Below are positions 16,446 through 25,291 of a stretch of 64,000 bases of DNA, piece after piece. How positions within the stretch are numbered: position 1 is the stretch's first letter; each line of letters opens with the position of its first letter. Under the pieces are notes generated by a model. It saw nothing but the letters and a program-made list of their open reading frames with translations. It was not told where the DNA came from and ran no database searches. Source of the DNA: Halobacillus sp. Nhm2S1 (GTDB lineage Bacteria > Bacillota > Bacilli > Bacillales > Halobacillaceae); contig NZ_JAIEZV010000001.1 of assembly GCF_019599545.1 (NCBI RefSeq), positions 930,001 through 994,000 on the forward strand. Reading direction: 5' to 3'. A program made the position numbers and the translations under genes.

Positions 16446-17102
16446 TTAATTTTTTAACAGTGTTGGGAGTTCGTTCAAATGATAGATCGAATAGCGAACG
16501 GATGAATTCTCGTCTTGTCTACCTTTTTTCCATATGGCGGTCATCCCGATGTCTTCTGCTGCTCGAACATCTTTTTCCAAATGATCCCCCACATACACAC
16601 AAGCATCAGAACACAGATTCATCCGTTTTATGGCTCGTTTAAAAATCGTCGGATCAGGCTTTTTCACTCCTTCCCACTCGGAGATGAGTATGGTTTCAAA
16701 AAATGGCTGAATTCCTAGAGCCAGAATGTTGTCCATTTGAAAACGTCCATTTCCATTGGTGATCATACCTAAACGAAGTTTACTTGACCTTAACTGTAGC
16801 AATACCTCATGAAGTCCTTGAAAAGGTGTACAATATCGTTGGAAAGAATCGTTGTAATCCTGATAAAGCTCTTCCTCCACCTGCTTCTCCAAATCCAGTT
16901 CAACCATCAGTTGTTGATAAACTTGATCCTTAGGTCTATATCCCCCCTGATCCAATTCAATAAATCTTGAGGTGAAAACTTCTTTTGATACAGACTCTAA
17001 AGACAGCTTGTATCGATCATATTGATGGTTGATGAAGTGCTCTACACTAGCATCACGATCCAAAAGCGTACGGTCCAAGTCGAAAATGACGGCTTGTATC
17101 AT
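16446..17102 (-). CDS. HAD-superfamily hydrolase, subclass IA
   Basis: 218 residues. Motif I is FDLDRTLLDRD at the N-terminus, motif II is MITNGNG, motif III includes the lysine in GVKKPDP, and motif IV is YVGDHLEKDV. The ATG at 17102 overlaps the stop of the upstream GNAT gene (ATGA), so it is translationally coupled; the longer open frame has no support. Resembles YjjG-like phosphatases. Substrate unknown. Confidence 0.87.
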   Translation of the reverse strand: MIQAVIFDLDRTLLDRDASVEHFINHQYDRYKLSLESVSKEVFTSRFIELDQGGYRPKDQVYQQLMVELDLEKQVEEELYQDYNDSFQRYCTPFQGLHEVLLQLRSSKLRLGMITNGNGRFQMDNILALGIQPFFETILISEWEGVKKPDPTIFKRAIKRMNLCSDACVYVGDHLEKDVRAAEDIGMTAIWKKGRQDENSSVRYSIYHLNELPTLLKN

Positions 17103-17542
17103 AGGCGATGCCCTTCGTCTCTTGCTTTTCGATAGCCATAAAAAGAGCAGTTTTCCTCTACCTGAAAACCACATGACTCATAGAAAGAGAAGTTTTCTTC
17201 AGAGGTATGGGCAAACCAATCCCCATGCGGCAGTTTTTCCATACATAGTGAAATTAACTTGTGTGCAAGTCCTTTTCCACGGTACGGTTCCGAAACGGCC
17301 AAGTCCATGATTGTCGCCATCATGATCTGATCCGACACGACTCGGACCATCCCTACCATATTTTCTTCTTCCCATACGGTATATGCCCATGTAGAGTTCT
17401 CAAATAGGAGAGAAAATTTCTCATCTTGCCACGCAGGCCCTCCTCGTGACCAGCCCACTTCTTCAAACAGCTGTTTTACAAGTTCGGAAGGCACTCCGGT
17501 CGTGCCTTCCCGAATCGTCAATCCTTGATAGTATTGATACAT
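17099..17542 (-). CDS. GNAT family N-acetyltransferase
   Basis: 147 residues. The acetyl-CoA loop VSEPYRGKGLAHKLI and the terminal motif NFSFYESCGFQ are clear. It lies 4 bases after the DUF1801 gene and overlaps the HAD gene, forming a four-gene run with VOC. The substrate is unknown. Confidence 0.85.
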   Translation of the reverse strand: MYQYYQGLTIREGTTGVPSELVKQLFEEVGWSRGGPAWQDEKFSLLFENSTWAYTVWEEENMVGMVRVVSDQIMMATIMDLAVSEPYRGKGLAHKLISLCMEKLPHGDWFAHTSEENFSFYESCGFQVEENCSFYGYRKARDEGHRL

Positions 17543-17546
17543 CTCC

Positions 17547-17972
17547 TCATTCCTCCGGATACGTTTGTTGTAAGAATGTGACGGATTGGAGGATGAGTGC
17601 TTTCAAAACCTCTTCATCAATGTCGTCCACTTTGTTGATGTACACACACGCTTTTCCGCTCTTGTGTTTCCCGAGTTTTTCAAGAAGCTCTTCACGTTCC
17701 GGGTCGCCCGTGGCGAAATAAAGACTGATATTCGCTTTTCGTGGAGAAAATCCGACAAGCGGGGCATCCCCTTCATGACCTGTCTTATATTTGTAATGAT
17801 AAGACCCGAAGCCAATGATTGACGGCCCCCACATTTTCGCTTCATACCCAGTTGCCTCCGTGAAAATGTCCAACAGGCGGTATGCATCTTCCTTTTTTTT
17901 CGGGTGATCCACCTCTTCAATGAATTCAACCACACTTCGATCATTTTGCTTTGTCTTTTGTTCGTAAGCCAA
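17547..17972 (-). CDS. DUF1801 domain protein
   Basis: 141 residues, soluble. It carries the DUF1801 pattern: VVEFIEEVDHPKKKEDAYRL, then YEAKMWGPSIIGFGSY and ISLYFATGD. The domain resembles the frataxin/YdhG-like fold; function is unknown. First gene of the run with GNAT, HAD and VOC. Confidence 0.8.
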   Translation of the reverse strand: MAYEQKTKQNDRSVVEFIEEVDHPKKKEDAYRLLDIFTEATGYEAKMWGPSIIGFGSYHYKYKTGHEGDAPLVGFSPRKANISLYFATGDPEREELLEKLGKHKSGKACVYINKVDDIDEEVLKALILQSVTFLQQTYPEE

Positions 17973-18042
17973 GTCTTCCGCTCCTTTCTACCGTGTTCTT
18001 TAAGTATTTCCACTACCTCCCCTCCATTTCCTGTTAAAACAG

Positions 18043-18072
18043 AAAAAAAGGAGGCCCCATCCTGGCCCTCCT
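18043..18072 (-). terminator. Terminator of the chemoreceptor gene
   Basis: Minus-strand GGAGGGCC-loop-GGGCCTCC followed by seven T residues. Confidence 0.8.
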
Positions 18073-18080
18073 CACCTATT

Positions 18081-19622
18081 TCAGCTGACTATTTTCAAGT
18101 CAGGTTTACTTTCTTCTTTCTGTCCATCCATATCGTTCGTAATGCGTTGGACGTCCTGGACCATTTCTGACATGCGTTGCGCTTCCTTAGCAACGTTTTC
18201 AATACGCTCGAGCTGCTGCTTAGAAAATTGGACCATATTCTGGTTCTGGCCTTTTCCTTCTTTCGTAAAATCCAACATGCTTTCAAAAGAATGAGAGAAA
18301 AGATCCACCGTAGACAATAGCTGTTGACTAGATGCCCCGATTTCATCGGTCTGCCTTTCCACTTCTTCAGACTGTTTCAGAATCCCCTTGAAGTTCCCTT
18401 CCAAATGCGAAACATAGTCTAAACTTGTTTTCATTTTCTTCCTTCCGTCTCGAGCATGGAGGTCTGCTTCTGACACATGCTCCCTGATTGAATCCACAAT
18501 TGAAAAAATACGCTCCGTAGCATTCCCCGACTGTGCTGCCAGCTTTTGTACTTCCTGGGCAACTACACTGAAGCCTTTTCCGTGCTCTCCTGCCCTTGCA
18601 GCTTCAATAGAAGCGTTCAGCGCAAGCAATTTCGTATGATCGGTAATCGAAGCTATTTCCTTCGTAAGCTGACTGATTTGCTCAGAGTATGTTTGTAAGA
18701 CCTGGATATTTTCTCCGGTTTCTTTGAAGCTGGATTCTGTTGAATGAAGATGAGTGGAAATCTCAGTTAAAGAAGCTTTGCCATCTTGAGTGGCCGTCGA
18801 TGTATGCTTCGCCTGTTCGGATACCACCTCAATGCTTTCCGTGATTTGTTCCATTGCTGCTTGAATATCCGACAGATTCAGCGCCTGATTCTCTGCCTGC
18901 TCTACTTGCTCATCAGCATTTCGCCCTCGCATCTGGATCATTTCTTCCATTTCATTAAAGGAATGCGATGATTGATGAGAGGTTTGATTAATGACATCCG
19001 ACGTTTCTTTTAGAGAGTTCCCGACTGAGTGGAGTTGATGGAGTAGTTGATCAGCTTCTGCTTCTTTCTGCTGAGAAAGCTTTTTCAGTTCCTGTACGTG
19101 GGCATTCTTTTGAACGATCTGGTAGGAGGTTCCCGCACTCGTCAATACCAAGTAAACGGCATGAAGGGCAAACATGAACCATGAATAATTATCTGTTCCA
19201 TAAAAGAACTCCATGCCCCAAAACATCGTGATGAAATGATAAAGTGCAAAGAGTAGCGTCATCATCGTAATGATTTCTATCCGGTCATAAAAGGCAATCA
19301 ATGCCACGACAAGAAAGATGGAAAAATGATAAACCACCATACCTTCTCCACTCGTAATCATCCCAATACTTAGGAAGGTGTACATAAGACTCATCAACCA
19401 GGGGATAGCGACATGATCGCGTCTTTTAAAATAAACGAAAAGAGTCAACCCATACAAAGCAAAGGGAATCATCAAATATGTATATAAATAAGGAGCATAA
19501 TTCTGAAAGTCATTCATACTCCAAATCAACAATGAATTTCTGTGAATAAAATGAATGACAAGGACCAGCAATAGTCCTACAGCACCAAACATAAGCATGG
19601 TACGATTCTTTTTCTTTTCCAT
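18081..19622 (-). CDS. Methyl-accepting chemotaxis protein with multi-helix membrane sensor
   Basis: 513 residues. The first 180 residues form about six membrane helices with very short loops, so there is no extracellular ligand domain of the usual kind. A coiled-coil follows directly without a recognisable HAMP domain. The conserved signalling tip, KLLALNASIEAARAGEHGKG, is intact near residue 330. Receptors of this type probably sense membrane state or a hydrophobic or internal cue (inference). Single gene behind TTAAGGGTGG. Confidence 0.88.
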   Translation of the reverse strand: MEKKKNRTMLMFGAVGLLLVLVIHFIHRNSLLIWSMNDFQNYAPYLYTYLMIPFALYGLTLFVYFKRRDHVAIPWLMSLMYTFLSIGMITSGEGMVVYHFSIFLVVALIAFYDRIEIITMMTLLFALYHFITMFWGMEFFYGTDNYSWFMFALHAVYLVLTSAGTSYQIVQKNAHVQELKKLSQQKEAEADQLLHQLHSVGNSLKETSDVINQTSHQSSHSFNEMEEMIQMRGRNADEQVEQAENQALNLSDIQAAMEQITESIEVVSEQAKHTSTATQDGKASLTEISTHLHSTESSFKETGENIQVLQTYSEQISQLTKEIASITDHTKLLALNASIEAARAGEHGKGFSVVAQEVQKLAAQSGNATERIFSIVDSIREHVSEADLHARDGRKKMKTSLDYVSHLEGNFKGILKQSEEVERQTDEIGASSQQLLSTVDLFSHSFESMLDFTKEGKGQNQNMVQFSKQQLERIENVAKEAQRMSEMVQDVQRITNDMDGQKEESKPDLKIVS

Positions 19623-19730
19623 AAAACCACCCTTAATTAAGACTTAAGAACTATAATAACGAAAAAATCCAAAAATATCATTTATTTCGACTTCAAAAAT
19701 TTAAATCCAAAGATAATTTTTCCGAAAACA

Positions 19731-19758
19731 AAAAAACCTCCTGGCATAGGAGGTTTTT
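19731..19758 (-). terminator. Terminator of the carboxypeptidase gene
   Basis: Minus-strand ACCTCC/GGAGGT stem flanked by A and T runs. Confidence 0.8.
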
Positions 19759-19766
19759 CATATCCA

Positions 19767-20909
19767 TTATTTGATTTGTTCATAGATTTCGGTCACCCAA
19801 AAGTGGCGTGGAAAAATGAAGAGAGGCCAATAATCCTGCCAGCTTGGCTTTTCGGTTTTCTGCTCATTCACTTGTCGCTCGGTTGCTTTTTCCTCTACTT
19901 TCGCCAATTGGGTCGAATAAATGGCTGTCCCATCTGGATAGGTAATAGAGAACTGACCAGAATCATCAATTTCTGTCTTAACCGCTTCTTCTTTCAAATG
20001 AGTGTATGAAACCTCATCAGGCAGTTCGTATTCTTCATTTACATCTGCTAGAAGCTCTTTCCCGGGTTTTAAGGTGGATGTTTGATAATGATCAAAGCCA
20101 TAGTCTAACAGCTTCTTCGTATCTTCATAAGACAAATTCTTCGTTCGGCTTTTCATTGTAATGACAATCAAATCCATATTCTCACGGCTCGCGCTCGTAG
20201 CCAACGTGAAACCAGATTGTGGGACATAGCCGGTCTTTCCGCCAGTCACACCTTCATAAGGGTCCTCTCTCATTAAACGGTGATGCGTGTATAGTGTGGC
20301 ATCCCACTTTTCTCCATTCCAATCCAGAACCTCTAATCCGTATATTTCATTAAATGTTTGATTTCCTTGTGCATATTGCGTAATTTTCGCAAGGTCTTTC
20401 GCAGTCGTTCTATGCTCGGAGTCAAATAAGCCATGAGGATTCTGGAAATCCGTCCGCTCGACACCTGCTTTTTCCTCAAGGTAAGCATTCAAGTCTTCAG
20501 AGAACCGCTCGACACTCCCACTCAAATGCTCGGCAATGGCAACACCTGCATCATTCCCGGAGTTCAGAAGCAACCCCTGGACCAGCTCTTTTAATGTCGC
20601 CTGATCACCCTCTTCAAGAAAAACACTGGAGCCACCTGTTTCATAAGCTCTTTCACTGACAGTTACAGTCTCATTAAGATCCCCGTTTTCAATCGCGTAA
20701 ATGGCTGTTGCAATTTTCGTCAAGCTAGCCGGATACATACGCGTCTCGGCATTCTTTTCATATATGACTTTACCTGTATTCGCTTCAAGAACAATAGCCG
20801 CTTCACTATTAATCGATGGAGTATCCGGTTTGGACTTTGCCATCGTTATGTTTAGATTGATACTAAAAGTGGTATATAAAGCTACAATGATTACTATAAG
20901 TTTCTTCAT
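19767..20909 (-). CDS. D-alanyl-D-alanine carboxypeptidase (PBP5/DacF type)
   Basis: Serine D,D-carboxypeptidase trimming peptidoglycan stem peptides outside the cell. A signal peptide covers residues 1-24. Active-site motifs: SLTK (S62, K65), SGN (117-119) and KTG in GGKTGYVP. A C-terminal domain of about 100 residues follows, as in PBP5, ending near EIYEQIK without a strong amphipathic anchor. Resembles DacF/DacB-like enzymes of Bacillus; which paralogue cannot be said. Confidence 0.88.
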   Translation of the reverse strand: MKKLIVIIVALYTTFSINLNITMAKSKPDTPSINSEAAIVLEANTGKVIYEKNAETRMYPASLTKIATAIYAIENGDLNETVTVSERAYETGGSSVFLEEGDQATLKELVQGLLLNSGNDAGVAIAEHLSGSVERFSEDLNAYLEEKAGVERTDFQNPHGLFDSEHRTTAKDLAKITQYAQGNQTFNEIYGLEVLDWNGEKWDATLYTHHRLMREDPYEGVTGGKTGYVPQSGFTLATSASRENMDLIVITMKSRTKNLSYEDTKKLLDYGFDHYQTSTLKPGKELLADVNEEYELPDEVSYTHLKEEAVKTEIDDSGQFSITYPDGTAIYSTQLAKVEEKATERQVNEQKTEKPSWQDYWPLFIFPRHFWVTEIYEQIK

Positions 20910-21162
20910 TTAATGATGACTCCCTGTACACAGTTATTAATTTCACAAGACACGTTCTGTATTTAACCATGTATCAGTATATACATAATTGTCGCAATTT
21001 GAAGAAAACCCACGAATTCTTAAATAAATTGTAACCCTTTTGTAAACTATCTGGCTATTTCCTGAAAATTTTCCAACAGTTGTTTCTTCTAGCGAATCGC
21101 TGAATTATAGGAAACTTAACATTTAAAACTATGCTTTTTTAGAATAAGGAGTAGAGGTAACA

Positions 21163-21195
21163 AAAAGAGAGGCTCGGTTAGAGCCTCTCCTTTTG
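21163..21195 (-). terminator. Terminator of the alcohol dehydrogenase gene
   Basis: Minus-strand stem GAGAGGCTC/GAGCCTCTC followed by five T residues. Confidence 0.85.
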
Positions 21196-21196
21196 T

Positions 21197-22360
21197 TTAT
21201 AATGAGCGCTGCAGAATATCTAAAACTGCTTCACGATTCATTTCTTTGTATGTGCCCACTCCTGGTTTAATGAATGTCTTTTCCACAATATCGTCAAATG
21301 CTTCATCTGTGATGTCATAATCCTTAAGAGTGCTTGGTGCACCAAGAGAATTCCAGAAATGGCGTAATGCTTTCGCTCCCTCTCGTGCAACTTCCACATC
21401 CTTCTTTCCTGCAGCGTCGATACCAAATACATTGGTTGCCAGCTGCTTCACCCGGCTAGGATCCTCTTCCAAGACATGCTCAAGCCAGTTTGGGAACAGA
21501 ATAGCAAGACCTCCCCCGTGCGGGATATCATAGATGGCGGATACAGCGTGTTCGATACGGTGTGTAGCCCAGTCCCCTCCATCTGTTCCATTCATTAAGG
21601 TTCCATTAAATGCGGTTGTACTTAAATACATCATCGTTTCCCTGTGTTCATAGGATTTCTGGTTCGCTATCAATTTTGGTCCGGTTTGGATAGCCGTCCT
21701 TAAAAGGGACTCGATGAACCCATCAATCATAGGTGTGTTTTCCGTCCGATGGAAGTAGTGCTCCAAGGCATGGGACATGCTGTCGACGATTCCGTACACG
21801 GTTTGGTTTTCAGGTACCGAGAAAGTGTATGTTGGATCCAGGATGGAAAATGTCGGATACACATGAGGAGATCCCCACCCGAGTTTGTCTTTCGTTTCCC
21901 AATTCGTAATGACGGAAACAGCATTCATCTCAGACCCTGTGGCTGCAAGCGTCAAAACAGTACCGATCGGCAGTGCCTTTTCAATGGGAGCCTCTTGTGT
22001 GATTAACTCCCAGGCATCTGCATCACTCACTGCCCCAGCGGCAATGGCTTTTGTACAATCGATAACGCTTCCGCCTCCAACAGCAAGCAAAAAGTCGATC
22101 CCTTCATTTTTACAGATATCGACACCTCTGCGGACTGTTGTCAGTCGGGGATTCGGCTCTACACCGGACAGTTCATAAACGGTAGCTTCAAGCTTCTCTA
22201 ATTGTTGCAAGACGTCCTCATAAACACCGTTCTTCTTAATGCTTCCCCCACCATAGATGACAAGCACTTTTGCTCCTTGACCGATTTCATTAGGGATTTG
22301 CTTGATTTGCCCCTCGCCAAAATAGAGCTTTGTAGGGTTATATTGTAAAAAATTATTCAT
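21197..22360 (-). CDS. Iron-containing alcohol dehydrogenase (YugJ/BdhA type)
   Basis: Group III Fe-dependent dehydrogenase, 387 residues, normal length. The nucleotide-binding GGGS motifs are in [10 protein letters not shown] and [13 protein letters not shown]. Metal-binding residues appear in [10 protein letters not shown] and in [16 protein letters not shown]. Resembles NADH-dependent butanol dehydrogenases and B. subtilis YugJ/YugK. Divergent from the alpha/beta hydrolase gene; a 7-3-7 inverted repeat lies in the shared upstream region. Confidence 0.9.
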   Translation of the reverse strand: MNNFLQYNPTKLYFGEGQIKQIPNEIGQGAKVLVIYGGGSIKKNGVYEDVLQQLEKLEATVYELSGVEPNPRLTTVRRGVDICKNEGIDFLLAVGGGSVIDCTKAIAAGAVSDADAWELITQEAPIEKALPIGTVLTLAATGSEMNAVSVITNWETKDKLGWGSPHVYPTFSILDPTYTFSVPENQTVYGIVDSMSHALEHYFHRTENTPMIDGFIESLLRTAIQTGPKLIANQKSYEHRETMMYLSTTAFNGTLMNGTDGGDWATHRIEHAVSAIYDIPHGGGLAILFPNWLEHVLEEDPSRVKQLATNVFGIDAAGKKDVEVAREGAKALRHFWNSLGAPSTLKDYDITDEAFDDIVEKTFIKPGVGTYKEMNREAVLDILQRSL

Positions 22361-22488
22361 CTTTCCACCTCACCTTTTTTATAACTTTTCTATTGTATCA
22401 CTCCATAATCAAATCAGGTAACGATGATTATTGATCGTACACATCTAAATCTTTGATGATCCCCCTTTTTATTTTCTTAAAAAACGCT

Positions 22489-22505
22489 CTCTCAAGTGTT
22501 GAGAG
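22489..22505. promoter_or_regulatory. Inverted repeat in a divergent promoter region
   Basis: CTCTCAA-GTG-TTGAGAG, a perfect 7-3-7 palindrome, followed within a few bases by the A/T-rich TATATAGAAT that could be the -10 box of the hydrolase gene. Operator-like; the regulator is not identified. Confidence 0.45.
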
Positions 22506-22607
22506 TTATATAGAATGCCTAAAAAGGGATTTCCTAATTATGATCTGTTTTATATGGAAGAAAAGGGGAATATCCTTCATAACATAAAAAAAGGAGTTTT
22601 TCTAAAA

Positions 22608-23417
22608 ATGTCACTCTATATCGAAGTAGATCACGATCACCATATCGACTTATTTGTAGAAGATATTGGACAGGGACGGCCGATTGTATTCCTTCATGGA
22701 TGGCCACTGAACCATAAGATGTTCGAATATCAAATGAACGAACTACCTCAAAAAGGCTACCGCTTCATCGGAATCGACCTGCGGGGATTCGGGAAATCAG
22801 ACAAACCTGCTTTCGGTTATGATTACGATACACTTGCCCATGATGTAAAAACGGTTGTAGAATACCTTCAACTTGAAAACTTCTATTTAGCTGGATTTTC
22901 CATGGGTGGACCAATTGCGATTCGCTATGCAACAAAATTTGCAAATAATGAATTTGCACAGTTGATTTTGGCAGGACCGGCCGCTCCGAGTTTTACTCAA
23001 AGAGAGGGCTACACCCACGGCATGAAGAAAGAAGAAGTAGACGAATTGATTGATTCCCTCCAAAACGACCGCCCAGCTACATTGAAAGACTTTGGTGAGG
23101 GATTCTACCATTCTGATATCTCCGAACCTTTTGGAGAATGGTTTCACAGCCTTGCCCTTGAAGCATCAGCTCACGCTACCATCGCTTGCGCAAAGTCATT
23201 GAGAGACGAAAATCTACAGGAAGAAGTCGGTCAGATTGATGTACCTACCCTCCTGCTTCACGGCAAACACGATGAGATTTGTGATTATGCTTTTTCCGAG
23301 ATATTGAACGAGAAGATCCCGAACAGCACACTCATTCCTTTTGAAAACAGCGGGCACGGAATGGTTTATGATGAAAGAGAAAAATTCAACCAAACGCTGC
23401 TTGATTTATTGAAATAA
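22608..23417 (+). CDS. Alpha/beta hydrolase (chloroperoxidase/arylesterase-like)
   Basis: 269 residues from the ATG at 22608, preceded by AAGGAG; the frame is open further upstream but that part looks untranslated. Oxyanion motif HGWPLN, nucleophile S98 in AGFSMGG, acid Asp in GKHDEICD and His in NSGHGMVYDE form a full triad. The IDLRGFGKSDKP stretch is typical of cofactor-free haloperoxidase-like esterases. Substrate unknown. Followed by a strong terminator. Confidence 0.85.
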   Translation: MSLYIEVDHDHHIDLFVEDIGQGRPIVFLHGWPLNHKMFEYQMNELPQKGYRFIGIDLRGFGKSDKPAFGYDYDTLAHDVKTVVEYLQLENFYLAGFSMGGPIAIRYATKFANNEFAQLILAGPAAPSFTQREGYTHGMKKEEVDELIDSLQNDRPATLKDFGEGFYHSDISEPFGEWFHSLALEASAHATIACAKSLRDENLQEEVGQIDVPTLLLHGKHDEICDYAFSEILNEKIPNSTLIPFENSGHGMVYDEREKFNQTLLDLLK

Positions 23418-23420
23418 TAG

Positions 23421-23459
23421 AAAAGGAGAGCCCATATTCATATGTGGCTCTCCTTTTTT
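23421..23459 (+). terminator. Terminator
   Basis: Stem AAAGGAGAGCC/GGCTCTCCTTT followed by more T residues, after the hydrolase gene. Confidence 0.88.
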
Positions 23460-23593
23460 ATTATTTACATTATATGTACACTAAAGCACTTTCCCTTCTC
23501 CCATTCCTTATCTACTAATCTTTATCGTATAGGAGAGGAATCAGACGACAGTAATTGTTTTAAAATCGATAATAAGTATCTATAGAGCTATTA

Positions 23594-23660
23594 ATGATAC
23601 CGGTAAACCCATCTAAATCACTGATAAATCAAATAAACCCACTGATAAGCGATCAACTTC
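23594..23660. repeat. 21-bp tandem repeat, three units (minus orientation)
   Basis: GGTAA at 602, GATAA at 623 and GATAA at 644 of kilobase 23 fall exactly 21 bp apart, inside units of the form CACTGATAAA. Read on the minus strand this is TTTATCAGTG, the same unit as the five-copy array at 56505-56609. Confidence 0.7.
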
Positions 23661-23664
23661 TAAT

Positions 23665-23700
23665 AAAAAAGCCAGGAAGAGTTCAATCACTCTCCCTGGC
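23665..23700 (-). terminator. Terminator of the ilv-leu operon
   Basis: Minus-strand GCCAGGGAGAGT-loop-ACTCTTCCTGGC stem followed by six T residues, directly after ilvA. Confidence 0.88.
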
Positions 23701-23707
23701 TGTCATC

Positions 23708-24670
23708 TTAAGCGATGACCACTTTCTTCGGATTGGCTAGCTTCTGGATCAGCGGCAATCGGGATAGATCCATGTTTCCTCCACTCAAGACCACACCGCA
23801 TTGCTGTTGTTCAAACGTGTCACACGTACTAAGAAGACCTGCAAGCGCCGTTGCTCCTGCTCCTTCGACCAGTGTTTTTTCCCGTTCAAGCAGCATCAGC
23901 ATGGCTTTAGCGATTTCATGTTCTTCCACCGTAATCACTTGATCCACGTATTTTTGGATACACGTGTAGGTGAGTCTTCCTCTTTCCTTCACGGCGATTC
24001 CGTCTGCAATTGTCGAGACAGATGTCAGTTTTTCAGGTCCTTTTTTGTACAGAGCATTGTACATGGATGGGGCTTTCGCGGATTGAACACCGATGACTTT
24101 AATGTCCGGCTTCAGCTGTTTAGCTGCGAACGCGATGCCCGCAATCAGCCCGCCTCCTCCGATTGGCACGAACAGACGGTTCAAATCCGGCTGCTGTTGC
24201 AGCATTTCAACGGCGACCGTCGCTTGGCCGGCCATCACATCATAGTCGTCAAACGGATGAAGAAAAGTAGCCCCCGTTCTTTCCTGTTCGAGCAAAGCGG
24301 CCTGGTAAGCTTCCTGGAATGACTCGCCGGTCAGAACGACTTTTGCTCCGTATCCTCGGGTCGCTTCCACTTTCGCTCTAGGTGTTCCTTCCGGCATAAA
24401 GATTTGTGCCTGGATGCCCCGCTTCGCTGCAGCGAGAGCGACTCCTTGGGCGTGGTTCCCTGCAGATGCTGCAATCACACCGCGGAACGCTTCTTCTTCC
24501 GTCAGACAAGCCACTTTATAAGAGGCCCCCCGCACTTTGAAAGCGCCTGTTTTTTGCTGATTCTCCATCTTCAAATAGACGTGCTGTCCGGTTTGCTCAT
24601 TGAAGGTGGTTGATGTTTGCAGCGGGGTGCGGTGCACCACCTCCTGCAATTGCTCCTGTGCATCCATCAC
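23708..24670 (-). CDS. ilvA: Threonine deaminase, short form without regulatory domain
   Basis: PLP enzyme making 2-oxobutyrate from threonine for isoleucine synthesis. K45 in KTGAFKVRGA is the PLP lysine, and the glycine loop is PIGGGGLIAG. At 320 residues it lacks the C-terminal ACT-like domain that gives biosynthetic IlvA (about 420-510 residues) its isoleucine feedback, so it is built like the catabolic TdcB form. Last gene of the ilv-leu operon, 11 bases after leuD. The start (GTG 24670 or ATG 24667) is uncertain, since no strong ribosome site is visible. Confidence 0.88.
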   Translation of the reverse strand: MMDAQEQLQEVVHRTPLQTSTTFNEQTGQHVYLKMENQQKTGAFKVRGASYKVACLTEEEAFRGVIAASAGNHAQGVALAAAKRGIQAQIFMPEGTPRAKVEATRGYGAKVVLTGESFQEAYQAALLEQERTGATFLHPFDDYDVMAGQATVAVEMLQQQPDLNRLFVPIGGGGLIAGIAFAAKQLKPDIKVIGVQSAKAPSMYNALYKKGPEKLTSVSTIADGIAVKERGRLTYTCIQKYVDQVITVEEHEIAKAMLMLLEREKTLVEGAGATALAGLLSTCDTFEQQQCGVVLSGGNMDLSRLPLIQKLANPKKVVIA

Positions 24671-24681
24671 TTTAGCTAGCG

Positions 24682-25287
24682 TTAAGAAATCCCCAACGTC
24701 TTCACTCCTTTGTTTTGTTTTTCGTACTGGTCGATTTTGTCTTCATACGTCAAGGTGACAGCAATCTCATCCCAGCCGTTCAATAGCATTTCTTTGTGGT
24801 AGGACTGGATATCGAAGGACACTTCAAGGTCACCGTCATCAATGATCTGTTTTTCCAAATCGACCTTCACTTCATACTTCTCTTTCGTCGCCTTTTCCAT
24901 CAGCTGATCCACAACCGGCTTCGGCAACTGAATCGGCAGGATTCCGTTTTTGAAGCAGTTGTTGTAGAAAATGTCGGCGAAACTCGGGGCGATGACCACT
25001 TTAAAGCCATAATCCTGAATCGCCCATGGTGCGTGTTCCCTGGAGGAACCGCACCCGAAGTTTTCACCGCCGACAAGAACAGAAGCACCATCATACTTCG
25101 GGTCATTCAGGGAAAAGTCTTCCCGCAGTGTTCCATCCTCGTTGAATCGCCAGTTGTAGAAGAGGAACTGGCCGAAACCCTGTCGTTCAATCCTTTTCAA
25201 AAATTGCTTCGGAATGATCTGGTCGGTATCGACATTCGATCGATCCAATGGGTAGACCAGACCACGATGTTGTTTAATCGGTTCCAT
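24682..25287 (-). CDS. leuD: 3-isopropylmalate dehydratase small subunit
   Basis: 201 residues. With LeuC it isomerises 2- to 3-isopropylmalate. Typical motifs are LDRSNVDTDQIIPKQFL near the start and NFGCGSSREHAPWA in the swivel domain. It lies 4 bases after leuC in the leucine part of the operon. Confidence 0.95.
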   Translation of the reverse strand: MEPIKQHRGLVYPLDRSNVDTDQIIPKQFLKRIERQGFGQFLFYNWRFNEDGTLREDFSLNDPKYDGASVLVGGENFGCGSSREHAPWAIQDYGFKVVIAPSFADIFYNNCFKNGILPIQLPKPVVDQLMEKATKEKYEVKVDLEKQIIDDGDLEVSFDIQSYHKEMLLNGWDEIAVTLTYEDKIDQYEKQNKGVKTLGIS

Positions 25288-25291
25288 CTCT

